Assembly: GCF_016429255.1 (NCBI RefSeq)
Contig: NZ_JAELUG010000032.1
Span: 1 to 54,686 of the forward strand
Direction: 5' to 3'
Source of the DNA: Rhizobium sp. ASV8
GTDB taxonomy: Bacteria; Pseudomonadota; Alphaproteobacteria; Rhizobiales; Rhizobiaceae
Length of the DNA: 54,686 bases
Part shown: positions 9,186 to 17,117 of the stretch, one piece after another
Numbering within the stretch: position 1 is the first letter of the stretch
Layout: every line of letters begins with the position of its first letter
Made by a program: the position numbers and the translations under genes
The notes under the pieces: generated by a model
What the model was told of the DNA's origin: nothing
Database searches by the model: none
The model's input: only the letters and a program-made list of their open reading frames with translations

Positions 9186-11036
9186 ATGGGCAAGACGATC
9201 CGACTGACGATGGCACAGGCCGTCGCGCATTTCCTCAAGAAGCAGATGACCATCATCGATGGGCAGAAGCAGCCGATCTTCGGCGGCGTTTGGGCGATTT
9301 TCGGCCACGGTAACGTCGCCGGCATCGGCGAAGCGCTCTATCAGGTGCGCGAGGAATTGCCGACCTTCCGTGCTCACAATGAACAGGGCATGGCCCATGC
9401 CGCCATCGCTTTTGCCAAGGCGAGCTTCCGTCAGCGCTTCATGGCCTGCACGACGTCCATCGGCCCTGGTGCGCTGAACATGGTGACGGCTGCGGGCGTG
9501 GCGCATGTCAACCGTATCCCGGTCCTCTTGCTGCCCGGCGACGTTTTTGCCAATCGCGCGCCCGATCCGGTGCTGCAGCAGATCGAGGATTTCGGCGACG
9601 GCACCGTTTCCGCGAATGACGCCTTCCGTCCGGTCTCGCGCTACTTCGACCGCATCACTCGCCCGGAACAGATCATGACGGCGCTGAAGCGCGCCATGCA
9701 GGTGTTGACCGATCCCCTCGATTGCGGCCCGGTGACGCTTTCGCTCTGCCAGGATGTGCAGGCCGAAGCCTATGACTATCCGGAAAGCTTCTTTGACGAG
9801 CATGTCTGGACCCAGCGTCGCCCTCAGCCGGATGCCGACGAACTGGCCAATGCGATCGCGCTCATCCGCCGCTCGGAAAAGCCGGTCATTTTGGCCGGCG
9901 GCGGCGTGCTCTATTCGCAGGCGACCAAGGAACTGACAGCTTTCGCTGAAGCACATGGCATCCCCGTCGTCGTCACGCAGGCAGGCAAGTCGGCCATCGA
10001 CGAAAGGCATCCTCTGGCGCTCGGCTCGGTCGGCGTGACCGGCACGTCGGCGGCCAATGCCATTGCCGAGGATACCGATCTGGTGATCGCTGTGGGCACG
10101 CGCTGCCAGGACTTCACGACAGGCTCCTGGGCGCTGTTCAAGAACGAGAAGCTGGCCATGATCGGCCTCAACATCGCGGCCTACGACGCGCTCAAGCACA
10201 ATAGTCACCCATTGGTGACGGATGCTCGAGAGGGTCTGAAGGCACTCGACGCCGGTCTGGCGGGCTGGCGCGCTCCGGCAGCGCTTGCCGAAAGGGCAGC
10301 GCAGGAAAAGAAGATCTGGATGGAAGCGGCCGCTCGGGCAATGGCAACCACGAATGCCGCCCTACCCTCCGACGCCCAGGTGATCGGTGCGGTTACGCGG
10401 ACCATCGGCGGCGAGAAGACCATCGTGCTTTGCGCCGCCGGCGGCTTGCCCGGCGAGATGCACAAGCTCTGGCCGGCAACGGTGCCCGGCAGCTATCACA
10501 TGGAATACGGCTTCTCCTGCATGGGCTATGAGATCGCCGGCGGCCTCGGCGCGAAGATGGCCCATCCGGAAAAGGACGTCGTCGTCATGGTCGGCGACGG
10601 CTCCTACATGATGCTGAATTCCGAGCTGGCGACTTCGGTCATGCTTGGCTTGAAGATCACCGTCGTGCTGCTCGACAACCGTGGCTATGGCTGCATCAAC
10701 CGGCTGCAGATGGCCACAGGTGGCGCGAACTTCAACAATCTGCTGAAGGATTCGTACCACGAAGTGATGCCGGAGATCGACTTCAGGGCACATGCGGCCA
10801 GCATGGGTGCTATCGCTGTCAAGGTTTCCTCCATCACCGAGCTGGAGCAGGCGATCGAGGCCTCGAAGAAGAACGACCGCAGCTCGGTCATCGTCATCGA
10901 CACCGACCCGCTGATCACCACGGACAAAGGGGGCCATTGGTGGGACGTCGCCGTTCCTGAGGTCAGCCCGCGCGCCGAGGTCAACAAGGCCCGCGCCGCT
11001 TACGAGAAGGCCCGCGCCGCCCAGCGCATCGGCTAA
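9186..11036 (+). CDS. iolD: 3D-(3,5/4)-trihydroxycyclohexane-1,2-dione acylhydrolase (ring-opening)
   Basis: 616-residue thiamine-diphosphate enzyme that hydrolyses the cyclic dione of the inositol pathway to 5-deoxyglucuronate. N-terminal pyrimidine-binding domain with HNEQGMAHAA (about 64-73, conserved Glu); central domain about 200-340; C-terminal TPP/Mg site beginning VGDGSYMM (about 468) and reaching the DNRGYG segment. The start ATG 9186 has GGGAGG a few bases upstream. An in-frame ATG at 9150 would add 12 poor residues. The gap after iolC is 89 bp with no obvious terminator, consistent with one operon. Confidence 0.94.
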   Translation: MGKTIRLTMAQAVAHFLKKQMTIIDGQKQPIFGGVWAIFGHGNVAGIGEALYQVREELPTFRAHNEQGMAHAAIAFAKASFRQRFMACTTSIGPGALNMVTAAGVAHVNRIPVLLLPGDVFANRAPDPVLQQIEDFGDGTVSANDAFRPVSRYFDRITRPEQIMTALKRAMQVLTDPLDCGPVTLSLCQDVQAEAYDYPESFFDEHVWTQRRPQPDADELANAIALIRRSEKPVILAGGGVLYSQATKELTAFAEAHGIPVVVTQAGKSAIDERHPLALGSVGVTGTSAANAIAEDTDLVIAVGTRCQDFTTGSWALFKNEKLAMIGLNIAAYDALKHNSHPLVTDAREGLKALDAGLAGWRAPAALAERAAQEKKIWMEAAARAMATTNAALPSDAQVIGAVTRTIGGEKTIVLCAAGGLPGEMHKLWPATVPGSYHMEYGFSCMGYEIAGGLGAKMAHPEKDVVVMVGDGSYMMLNSELATSVMLGLKITVVLLDNRGYGCINRLQMATGGANFNNLLKDSYHEVMPEIDFRAHAASMGAIAVKVSSITELEQAIEASKKNDRSSVIVIDTDPLITTDKGGHWWDVAVPEVSPRAEVNKARAAYEKARAAQRIG

Positions 11037-11102
11037 CTGATGTCAGACACTTTTCCGGAGGAGCTGAGACGCTCCTCCGACACTATTTCAAGGAGACCAT
11101 TG

Positions 11103-12020
11103 ATGAAGGCCAAACTTGGCATGTCGCCCATCGCGTGGTGGAACGACGATCTTCCGGAACTCAGCGACGACGTATCGCTCGAAGAATGCCTGCGCCAGTC
11201 GCGCGGGGCCGGCTTCACCGGCATGGAACAGGGCCGGCGCTTCCCGAGCAATCCGGATGAAATGCTGCCGATCCTGCGCGCCGCCGACGTGACGCTTTGC
11301 GGCGGCTGGTTTTCCGGCACCCTCGTCAATGAGGAGCTTGCAGCCAATAAGGACCGCATCGCGCCGATGATCGAGCTGTTCAAGGCCGTCAACGCGCCTT
11401 GCATCGTCTATGGCGAAGTCGGTCGCTCGATCCAGGGCGACCGCTCCAAGCCGCTCGCCACCAAGCCGCGTCTTTCTGATGACGAGATGAAGGCCTATGC
11501 CCACCGCGTCACCGAGTTTGGCGAATGGTGCGCCGAACAGGGCATGCCGCTCTCCTACCACCATCACATGGCCGCTGTTGTCGAAACCGAACCGGAACTC
11601 GATGCTTTCATGCGCAATTCCGGCGCCGGTATTCCGCTGCTGCTCGATGCCGGCCATCTCGCCTTTGCCGGCGGCGACGTGCTGCGCGCCATCGACAACC
11701 ACCACGCCCGCATCAACCACGTCCATGTCAAGGATATCCGCAAGTCCGTCGTCGATGGGCTGGACCGCAGCCGTCAATCCTTCCTCGATGCCGTCGCGCT
11801 TGGTGCGTTCACAGTACCGGGCGACGGCTCGCTCGATTTCGGCGCCATCGTCAAGCGCTTCGCCGATTGCGGCTATGAGGGCTGGTTCGTGGTCGAAGCC
11901 GAACAGGATCCGCGCAAGGCGCCGCCACAGAAGATGGCCGAGATCGGCCATGCCGAGCTGATGCGCGTCATGACGGCGGCAGGCTACACAGTGGAAACCG
12001 AAGGCTTTCCCAAGGGATAG
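11103..12020 (+). CDS. iolE: Myo-inosose-2 dehydratase
   Basis: 305-residue TIM-barrel enzyme of the xylose-isomerase-like superfamily that dehydrates 2-keto-myo-inositol to the diketone used by IolD. Typical signatures include GMSPIAWWNDDLPEL near the N-terminus, YHHHMAAVVETE, LLLDAGHLAFAGGD and VVEAEQDP, which supply the metal-binding His/Asp/Glu residues. The ATG at 11103 follows AAGGAGACCATTG; upstream ATG 11040 adds 21 residues unlike the family. It lies 66 bp after iolD in the same operon. Confidence 0.94.
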   Translation: MKAKLGMSPIAWWNDDLPELSDDVSLEECLRQSRGAGFTGMEQGRRFPSNPDEMLPILRAADVTLCGGWFSGTLVNEELAANKDRIAPMIELFKAVNAPCIVYGEVGRSIQGDRSKPLATKPRLSDDEMKAYAHRVTEFGEWCAEQGMPLSYHHHMAAVVETEPELDAFMRNSGAGIPLLLDAGHLAFAGGDVLRAIDNHHARINHVHVKDIRKSVVDGLDRSRQSFLDAVALGAFTVPGDGSLDFGAIVKRFADCGYEGWFVVEAEQDPRKAPPQKMAEIGHAELMRVMTAAGYTVETEGFPKG

Positions 12021-12121
12021 CCAGAGCGCTTCCGCTTTTCTTCGAATCGCGAAAACGCTCTAACTCTTTGTTATCTAGCAATTCCGGACGGAAAGCCGCT
12101 GCGCACTTTTCTTGGAATTGC
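12021..12121 (+). repeat. Rhizobial-type intergenic palindromic repeat
   Basis: Two-module imperfect palindrome between iolE and iolB. Module 1 is AGAGCG(12023-12028)...CGCTCT(12056-12061) with inner TTTTC/GAAAA arms. Module 2 is GCAATTCC(12078-12085)...GGAATTGC(12114-12121). The layout and wording match, from memory, an abundant intergenic repeat of Rhizobium/Agrobacterium genomes. In an operon it could affect mRNA stability. Copy number cannot be tested here. Confidence 0.6.
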
Positions 12122-12131
12122 TCAAGAGATG

Positions 12132-12168
12132 AGCGCCCCTCGCCGATCGAAGGATGGCGAGGGGCGCT
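12132..12168 (+). other. Strong intercistronic stem-loop before iolB
   Basis: Perfect 12-bp stem GCGCCCCTCGCC / GGCGAGGGGCGC (12133-12144 with 12156-12167), 11-nt loop, extended by one A-T pair, ending 26 bases before the iolB ATG. There is no T run, so it is more likely an mRNA-stability or processing element than a terminator. Confidence 0.65.
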
Positions 12169-12193
12169 TCCAAGCAATGGAGGAAGAAAACCC

Positions 12194-12991
12194 ATGCCCA
12201 ATCTCAAGGTCAAACCTGACGGCTCCCATGGCCGCGTCACCCATGTAACGCCGGAAAGCGCCGGCTGGACCTATGTCGGCTTCGATCTCCACCGTCTGAA
12301 GCCGGGTGAGACGGCATCGGCCGAAACCGGCGACCGCGAGGTCTGCCTCGTCTGGGTCAGCGGCAAGGGGAGCGCCAAGGCAGGCACGAAGGATTTCGGC
12401 TCGCTCGGCGGGCGCATGAGTCCCTTCGAAGGCGCGCCGCATGCGCTCTATATTCCTGCCGGCTCGAGCTGGTCGGTAACCGCCGAGACCGATCTGGAGC
12501 TGGCCGTATGTTCGGCACCGGGCGGCGGCTCCTACGAGGCGCGCGCCATTCCACCGGGCACCCATCCGGCCCTGACGCGCGGCAAGGGCACGAACGTCCG
12601 CCACGTCAACAACATCATGCCGGAAGACGACGGTGCCGCGCATTCGCTGCTCGTCGTGGAGGTGATCACGCCGGGCGGGCACACGTCTTCCTATCCTCCG
12701 CATAAGCACGATCAGGACAATCTCCCGAACGAAAGCTTCCTCGAGGAGACCTACTACCACCGCCTCAACCCACCGCAGGGTTTCGGCTTCCAGCGCGTCT
12801 ATACGGACGATCGGTCGCTCGACGAAGTCATGGTGCTGGAGGATGGCGACGTGACGCTGGTGCCGAAGGGTTACCATCCCTGCGCCGCCTGCCACGGCTA
12901 CGATCTCTACTATCTCAACGTCATGGCTGGACCGAAGCGCATTTGGAAATTCCACAATGCCGTTGAGCACGAATGGCTGCTCAAGTCCTGA
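12194..12991 (+). CDS. iolB: 5-deoxy-glucuronate isomerase
   Basis: 265-residue cupin-type isomerase (KduI/IolB family) that converts 5-deoxyglucuronate to 5-dehydro-2-deoxygluconate, the IolC substrate. Features are the N-terminal GWTYVGFDLHRLKPGE segment, SYPPHKHDQDNLPNES with the metal-binding His/Glu, and the C-terminal ACHGYDLYYLNVMAGP. ATG 12194 was chosen because GGAGGAAG lies upstream and the family N-terminus begins there; in-frame ATG 12068 lies inside the repeat. Last gene of iolCDEB; a terminator follows at about 13016. Confidence 0.94.
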   Translation: MPNLKVKPDGSHGRVTHVTPESAGWTYVGFDLHRLKPGETASAETGDREVCLVWVSGKGSAKAGTKDFGSLGGRMSPFEGAPHALYIPAGSSWSVTAETDLELAVCSAPGGGSYEARAIPPGTHPALTRGKGTNVRHVNNIMPEDDGAAHSLLVVEVITPGGHTSSYPPHKHDQDNLPNESFLEETYYHRLNPPQGFGFQRVYTDDRSLDEVMVLEDGDVTLVPKGYHPCAACHGYDLYYLNVMAGPKRIWKFHNAVEHEWLLKS

Positions 12992-13015
12992 GTGACCCCT
13001 AACATAAACGCATAC

Positions 13016-13050
13016 AAAAAGGCCGCGCCCGAAAGCGCGGCCTTTCTTCT
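13016..13050. terminator. Terminator between iolB and the MATE gene, probably bidirectional
   Basis: GGCCGCGC (13021-13028) pairs with GCGCGGCC (13035-13042) around a CCGAAA loop. A5 lies on the left and TTTCTTCTTTC on the right. It serves iolB on the plus strand and could serve the convergent MATE gene. Confidence 0.85.
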
Positions 13051-13052
13051 TT

Positions 13053-14420
13053 CTATGCAGGCAACAAGCCGTAGCGCCATTTCCTATCCCTGGCATTGCG
13101 CGACAGCACGAGCCAGGTGAGCAGGATCATTCCCGCCTCTGCGAAGATAGGCGTCATCCAGATCCCGCGTTCGCCGAAGACGAGCGGCAGAAGGAATGTC
13201 AGCGGCAGGGTGAACAGATAGGATCGTGACAGACCGAAGATCGCACCGCGTTTCGCATCGCCGATCGATTGGAAATAGGACGACAGGATGATCGCCTGGC
13301 CGAAGATGAAATAAGCGCCGATCGTCCAGGGCAGGATGCGGCCAACCTCTTCGACGATCAGGGGATCGGCGACAAAGATCGAGCCCAGATGCCCCGCCAG
13401 CAGTTCGACGACAAGTTCGACGGCGGCGCAATAAACCAGGGCCGAGATCATGGCGATGAGAACGCTATGACCGACGCGAGCCGGAAGCGCCGCACCGTGA
13501 TTATGGCCCGAGATGGTCTGCAGCGCGATGCTCAAGCCGAGCAGCGGCAGATAGGCGAAGGTCATCACCCGCGTGACGATCCCGTAGGCGCCGACGGTCG
13601 CAACATAATCCCCCTGGTGCCAAATCGACAGGTTGAAGAGAATGGCGGCCGAACTCAGGGAAATCCCGATGAAGCCGAGGCTCATCGGTGCGCCGAAGGC
13701 AAAGATGCCGCGCCATTCGCGAGCATGCAGCGCTCTATCGACCCAAAGTCCGCCCGGCCGGCGCAGACGATAGACAATGACGACCGCCAGGCAGATGAAC
13801 TGCGCGATGATCGAGCCACCGGCAGAGCCGACCACGCCCCAATGGGCGACGGCTATCAGCAGCCAGTTTGCCAGGATGTTGAGCAGCGTCGAGGCGAGCG
13901 TCACCAACGTCATGAAGCCGAGCTTTCCTTCGCAACGCAGCCCATCGAGGTGCAGCGAGAGGAAGAAGCTGATCGGCGCGAAGGCAACCATGACGCCCAT
14001 GAAAGCCTCGCCGGAACGGGCAACCTCCGCGTTTCCTGCCGCGGCGACGGAAATGAACTGCCGCGCCGCGAGCCAGTAGACGAGGTTAACGATGACCACG
14101 ACGGCGATCGCCAGCGTATGGGCGCCCGTAAACACGGACTTTGCCCCTTCGCGGTCTCCAGCCCCGAGACGGCGGGCGAGAATGCTCGCCATGCCGTTCG
14201 AAACCAGCGTCTGCAGCGCGACCAGCAGCATGAGCGCAGGAAAGATGAGGCTGACAGCCGAGAGCGCGTCGGCTCCGACATAGACGCCAAGAAAATAGGC
14301 GTCGACGACGGCGAAGAGGCCGCTGACGGTGGTGATGATGATGATCGGCGCTGCTGTCTTGGCGAAGACACCTGGCAGCCAGCCGGTCAGGAACATGTTG
14401 GTTTCGGTATGACGTGTCAT
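13053..14420 (-). CDS. MATE-family multidrug/cation antiporter
   Basis: About 455 residues with some 12 hydrophobic segments in two homologous halves, as in NorM/DinF-type exporters that expel drugs or metabolites using Na+ or H+ gradients. The N-terminal half begins PGVFAKTAAPIIIITTVSGLFAVVDAYFLGVYVG, shown here only as its family-typical start (residues about 16-49), and the second half begins near GIFAFGAPMSLGFIG. Start uncertain: ATG 14420 is preceded by TGTGGA; GTG 14432 would add four residues but has no SD. Substrate unknown. Confidence 0.88.
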   Translation of the reverse strand: MTRHTETNMFLTGWLPGVFAKTAAPIIIITTVSGLFAVVDAYFLGVYVGADALSAVSLIFPALMLLVALQTLVSNGMASILARRLGAGDREGAKSVFTGAHTLAIAVVVIVNLVYWLAARQFISVAAAGNAEVARSGEAFMGVMVAFAPISFFLSLHLDGLRCEGKLGFMTLVTLASTLLNILANWLLIAVAHWGVVGSAGGSIIAQFICLAVVIVYRLRRPGGLWVDRALHAREWRGIFAFGAPMSLGFIGISLSSAAILFNLSIWHQGDYVATVGAYGIVTRVMTFAYLPLLGLSIALQTISGHNHGAALPARVGHSVLIAMISALVYCAAVELVVELLAGHLGSIFVADPLIVEEVGRILPWTIGAYFIFGQAIILSSYFQSIGDAKRGAIFGLSRSYLFTLPLTFLLPLVFGERGIWMTPIFAEAGMILLTWLVLSRNARDRKWRYGLLPA

Positions 14421-14485
14421 GGTGGTATCCACACAGAATCGCTCGTTATTGGCGAAGATAGCGGTCTATCGGCAGAAGATGAAAG

Positions 14486-14920
14486 TCAGATGTCGAGAAC
14501 GAGATGCGGCATACCGTTCGAAGTCTTGCGTGGCGAAATGCCATCGGCATCGACTTGAGCGTTGATGCGCTGGCGGAATGCCGAAAAGCTCTCGAACTCC
14601 ACCACATCGACCGGTTCGTCGAAGTGAATGGTGATCTTGTAGAGACCTCCGGATTTTGCCGACATCGCCAGAACCTTGCCCGTGAAGGGCTTGTTCAGAT
14701 AGCGCCCGCGAACGGCCGAGCCGACATCGAAAGGCGCATCCGGCCCATCATTCGGTTTCGCCGCAAGCGCCGACAGCGTGTTCCAGTCGCGCAGTCCATG
14801 TTGCTTTGCGATCAGTTCCAGCGCGGTGCCGTGGCTCATGTCATCGCCGCGTTCGGCCATGGCCTGACGCAGACGCCGGGCTTGAGCCTTCAGTTCATCT
14901 ATGGACGGGTACGTCGTCAT
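14486..14920 (-). CDS. Glyoxalase-superfamily related protein
   Basis: 144-residue soluble protein. Residues 1-55 (YPSIDELKAQARRLRQAM ... LIAKQHGLRDWNTLSALA) match the start of a group annotated as glyoxalase superfamily/glyoxalase-related domain. Residues 65-144 form a beta-rich domain (GRYLNKPFTGKV ... FDEPVDVVEFESFSAFR) ending SNGMPHLVLDI. The start ATG 14920 lies at the family N-terminus; in-frame GTG/TTG-type extensions upstream are less likely. The catalytic function is not established. It is 65 bp upstream of the MATE gene on the same strand and may be cotranscribed. Confidence 0.75.
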   Translation of the reverse strand: MTTYPSIDELKAQARRLRQAMAERGDDMSHGTALELIAKQHGLRDWNTLSALAAKPNDGPDAPFDVGSAVRGRYLNKPFTGKVLAMSAKSGGLYKITIHFDEPVDVVEFESFSAFRQRINAQVDADGISPRKTSNGMPHLVLDI

Positions 14921-15236
14921 AGGATCAGCCTTTTCTAAGGCACGCAATTACGACCATGAAACGGGGCTCGCATTACCGTCAGTCAGCATGCCTCAAGTGG
15001 CCGTGACCTAAAACAGCGAGAACTTCACCTTGGACTTTCATCCGCGAGCGGCAGGCGCCTCGAACCGAGATGTCGTATGATCCAAGCCGATACCGCTGTC
15101 AAGATGCACCCAAATCGGCACAAATCGCGGACCCGTTAAAATTCTACCGATGCAATTGACGCTTCTGCAAAATCTCCGTGCAAGGTTCATGGTGTAACCG
15201 AGATGAATTCGGTCTGTTCTTCAACAGGGAATGACA

Positions 15237-15623
15237 ATGCTTCGCGCAACGCATCTGGCGAAAGTCAAATCCGAAGTCTATGAGCGCAGCTGGGAACGGT
15301 TCTTCGTCCAGCGACCGGCACGGCTCGTCGCCGTGCGCCCTTGCCTTACCGGCATCTCCGTCCGCAGCGCCGAGATCGTCGATATCTCGCGTGGCGGCGC
15401 CAGCTTTGTCGTCGGTACGACGGTTGGTCTGCCGAGCCATTACTATCTGAACATCCTTGGGCTCGCCTACCGCATCGCCTGCGCCGAAGTCAGCCGCAAC
15501 GGCAACCGAGTCCATGTCCGCTTCATCAACCTGATCGAGCCGGAAACATTGCGTCGCGTCGTGCGCGCCGATTTCATGATCGGCAACGTCGAAGCGCTGG
15601 CTGCACGCGGCAAGAGGCAGTAG
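15237..15623 (+). CDS. PilZ-domain-like protein
   Basis: 128 residues. The core resembles a PilZ cyclic-di-GMP receptor fold: RPARL near residue 23-27, then AEIVDISRGGASFVV (about 45-59), corresponding to the D/N-x-S-x-x-G motif, followed by beta strands. The first PilZ motif (RxxxR) is only partly visible, so ligand binding is uncertain. The ATG at 15237 is six bases past AGGGA; ATG 15231 abuts that site and is less likely. Likely a single-gene unit, possibly linking c-di-GMP to motility or the surface. Confidence 0.68.
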   Translation: MLRATHLAKVKSEVYERSWERFFVQRPARLVAVRPCLTGISVRSAEIVDISRGGASFVVGTTVGLPSHYYLNILGLAYRIACAEVSRNGNRVHVRFINLIEPETLRRVVRADFMIGNVEALAARGKRQ

Positions 15624-15767
15624 TTCTCAAGTCGCGCACGCCAATATCCATTGCGGCGCACCGACACCCGACGCCAGCGCTGGGGACGAGCTGTTTTAGA
15701 AATGGATGGACCACCGCCCATAGCAGTTGTATTCACTCCATCTAACGCAATTATCGAGTGATAAGTC

Positions 15768-16124
15768 ATGCGGCGATTGATTGTGGGCGCGATAGCGCTT
15801 CTGGCATTGACGATGCCTACGGACGCAGCAGAAACACCGCCACCAGCAATCAATGATTTGATCAAGATGGCGAGCGGGGACACGCAGCTCCAAAATATGG
15901 TCCTTGGCTTTGGCAAGGGACTTGAGGCTGCCAATCTGAAGTTGAAGGCAATTGGCAGGCCGACGCTTTATTGCGCACCCGGCGATCTGGCCATCAAAAG
16001 CGACCAATACATCAACATTGTATCAGGCTACGTGCAAAAGCACCCTGAGTGGGGCAAGATCGACGGTCGCATCCTTCCCGAAGTTCTCGTTCAGGCCATG
16101 ATGGACACCTATCCCTGCAAATGA
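15768..16124 (+). CDS. Secreted Rap1a/Tai-like small protein
   Basis: 118 residues with a clear signal peptide (RRLIVGAIALLALTMPTDA, cleavage near residue 20). The mature part has the pattern LYC-P ... YVQKHPEWGKIDGRILPEVLVQAMMDTYPC with two cysteines (about C68 and C117) that could form a disulfide. This is the shape of the Rap1a/Tai family, whose best-known members are periplasmic immunity proteins for T6SS amidase effectors; many relatives occur without an effector. No effector gene is adjacent, so an immunity role is only a possibility. Confidence 0.62.
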   Translation: MRRLIVGAIALLALTMPTDAAETPPPAINDLIKMASGDTQLQNMVLGFGKGLEAANLKLKAIGRPTLYCAPGDLAIKSDQYINIVSGYVQKHPEWGKIDGRILPEVLVQAMMDTYPCK

Positions 16125-16132
16125 CTGCTTAA

Positions 16133-16294
16133 GTGCCACGCTTGCCAAGCGCGACCCTGACCTCCACCGCCCCTTTCGTCGGCGCCGAAGCGCTGGCGGC
16201 AAGAGGCAGTAAGCGCATTAGGCGAGAGCTGGGACCACAGCTGGCGGCTGCGTTCGGGTTTCTGTCGGACCAAGGTCTTGCCGGCAGCGCTTAG
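16133..16294 (+). pseudogene. Short hisC-like relic
   Basis: A 53-codon frame opening at GTG 16133 reads LTSTAPFVGAEAL, close to LPSTVPFVGPEAL of the HisC-type aminotransferase 1.7 kb downstream; the DNA is also similar (GTCGGCGCCGAAGCGCTGG versus GTCGGCCCCGAAGCGCTGG). After that point similarity to hisC ends, and GGCAAGAGGCAGTA instead repeats the 3' end of the PilZ-like gene (15608-15621). It looks like debris of a duplication. No credible SD. Confidence 0.4.
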
Positions 16295-16611
16295 GATGAG
16301 ACCGCGGCAAGAGCAATCAAGGTGACAAAGATGCTCAAAGGCGCAAGGTGCGAATATTCGCGGTGGCGCAGGACGCTTAGCAGCGCGGCCGCGACGATTG
16401 CAGCGCCAAGCACTATCCCGGCTGTGCGGCTAACAGGGAACGCAATCATGGCAGCGCTGGCCACCTCCAACCCACCGGCGACAATGCCCCACCAGGGCGG
16501 GTAGCCCCAGCGAACGAAATCGTTTCGTGTCGCGGCGCTACGAATCACGTTTGCAAGACCTGCGCCGCAGAGTGCGACAACCAAAAACCAGATTGAAAGA
16601 ACATGAGCCAT
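16291..16611 (-). CDS. DoxX-like small membrane protein
   Basis: 106 residues with four predicted membrane helices (about 5-22, 40-58, 63-80, 90-104), resembling the DoxX-like (DoxX_2) family. Conserved-looking WGYPPWWGIVAGGLEV lies at about residues 35-50. The start follows the stop of the DUF4267 gene by one base, so the two are translationally linked. Function unknown; relatives are associated with oxidative or thiol stress or with solvent tolerance. Probably controlled by the divergent TetR regulator. Confidence 0.72.
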   Translation of the reverse strand: MAHVLSIWFLVVALCGAGLANVIRSAATRNDFVRWGYPPWWGIVAGGLEVASAAMIAFPVSRTAGIVLGAAIVAAALLSVLRHREYSHLAPLSIFVTLIALAAVSS

Positions 16612-16612
16612 C

Positions 16613-16993
16613 TCAGTGCCCGCCGATCATCATGGGGATGGCGGCCAGCAGCATGACCACCGCCGTAAGACCGTGAATGCCGAAGGCGCTTTTGCTGGAG
16701 CCTTTCGCTGCGAGAATGAGCAGCATATCGCCGATGGGGATGATCGCTTCGACCAGAAGGACGATGCCGATCTCCCGCTGAGCACCCCACACCATAAATG
16801 CAAGCACGAGCAATCCCGCCGCGATGTCGCGAACTCCCTTGAGGCGCAGCCACCAAGGGATGTTGGGGCCATCTTCCGGAAGCGACAGGCCAAAACTGCG
16901 CGTCATGGTCATTGGGTTCGCAATATAGCCGGTGCCGATCGCGATAATCGCGAGAGCCACAAGCAGCGCGATCCCGTTAACAAGCCAGTCCAT
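16613..16993 (-). CDS. DUF4267-family membrane protein
   Basis: 126 residues, four hydrophobic helices (about 5-25, 52-70, 75-93, 103-123). The segment IPWWLRLKGVRDIAAGLLVL between helices 1 and 2 is the family hallmark. An SD-like GGAG lies upstream of the ATG at 16993 (minus strand reads CTAGGAGAATTGAAAAATG). First gene of a two-gene operon with the DoxX-like gene, divergent from the TetR gene across a repeat-rich operator. Biochemical function unknown. Confidence 0.72.
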   Translation of the reverse strand: MDWLVNGIALLVALAIIAIGTGYIANPMTMTRSFGLSLPEDGPNIPWWLRLKGVRDIAAGLLVLAFMVWGAQREIGIVLLVEAIIPIGDMLLILAAKGSSKSAFGIHGLTAVVMLLAAIPMMIGGH

Positions 16994-17006
16994 TTTTCAA
17001 TTCTCC

Positions 17007-17078
17007 TAGCGTTGCAATATAATCTATCGTCGCTAGATATTGACTTAGCGTTGCTAGATAGTCAAGCGTCGCTATAAT
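17007..17078. promoter_or_regulatory. Iterated operator array between DUF4267 and TetR genes
   Basis: Four near-copies of AGCGTYGCTAGATA begin at 17008, 17026, 17047 and 17065 (spacings 18, 21, 18). They contain short inverted repeats TAGC-GTT-GCTA and ATCTA...TAGAT. It lies between divergent starts, where the adjacent TetR-type regulator would be expected to bind both promoters. Binding is inferred. Confidence 0.7.
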
Positions 17079-17117
17079 TCGAGCATCTATTTGCCGTTCG
17101 GACATGGAGCTTTTGGG

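Noticed and set aside
7096..9216. 706-codon minus-strand ORF opposite iolC
   Set aside because: Entirely antisense to iolC, composition unlike a real protein, no SD.
8760..10208. 482-codon minus-strand ORF across the iolC/iolD junction
   Set aside because: Antisense to two certain genes; no recognisable domain.
13269..14558. 429-codon plus-strand ORF opposite the MATE gene
   Set aside because: Extremely charged antisense frame complementary to membrane-helix codons.
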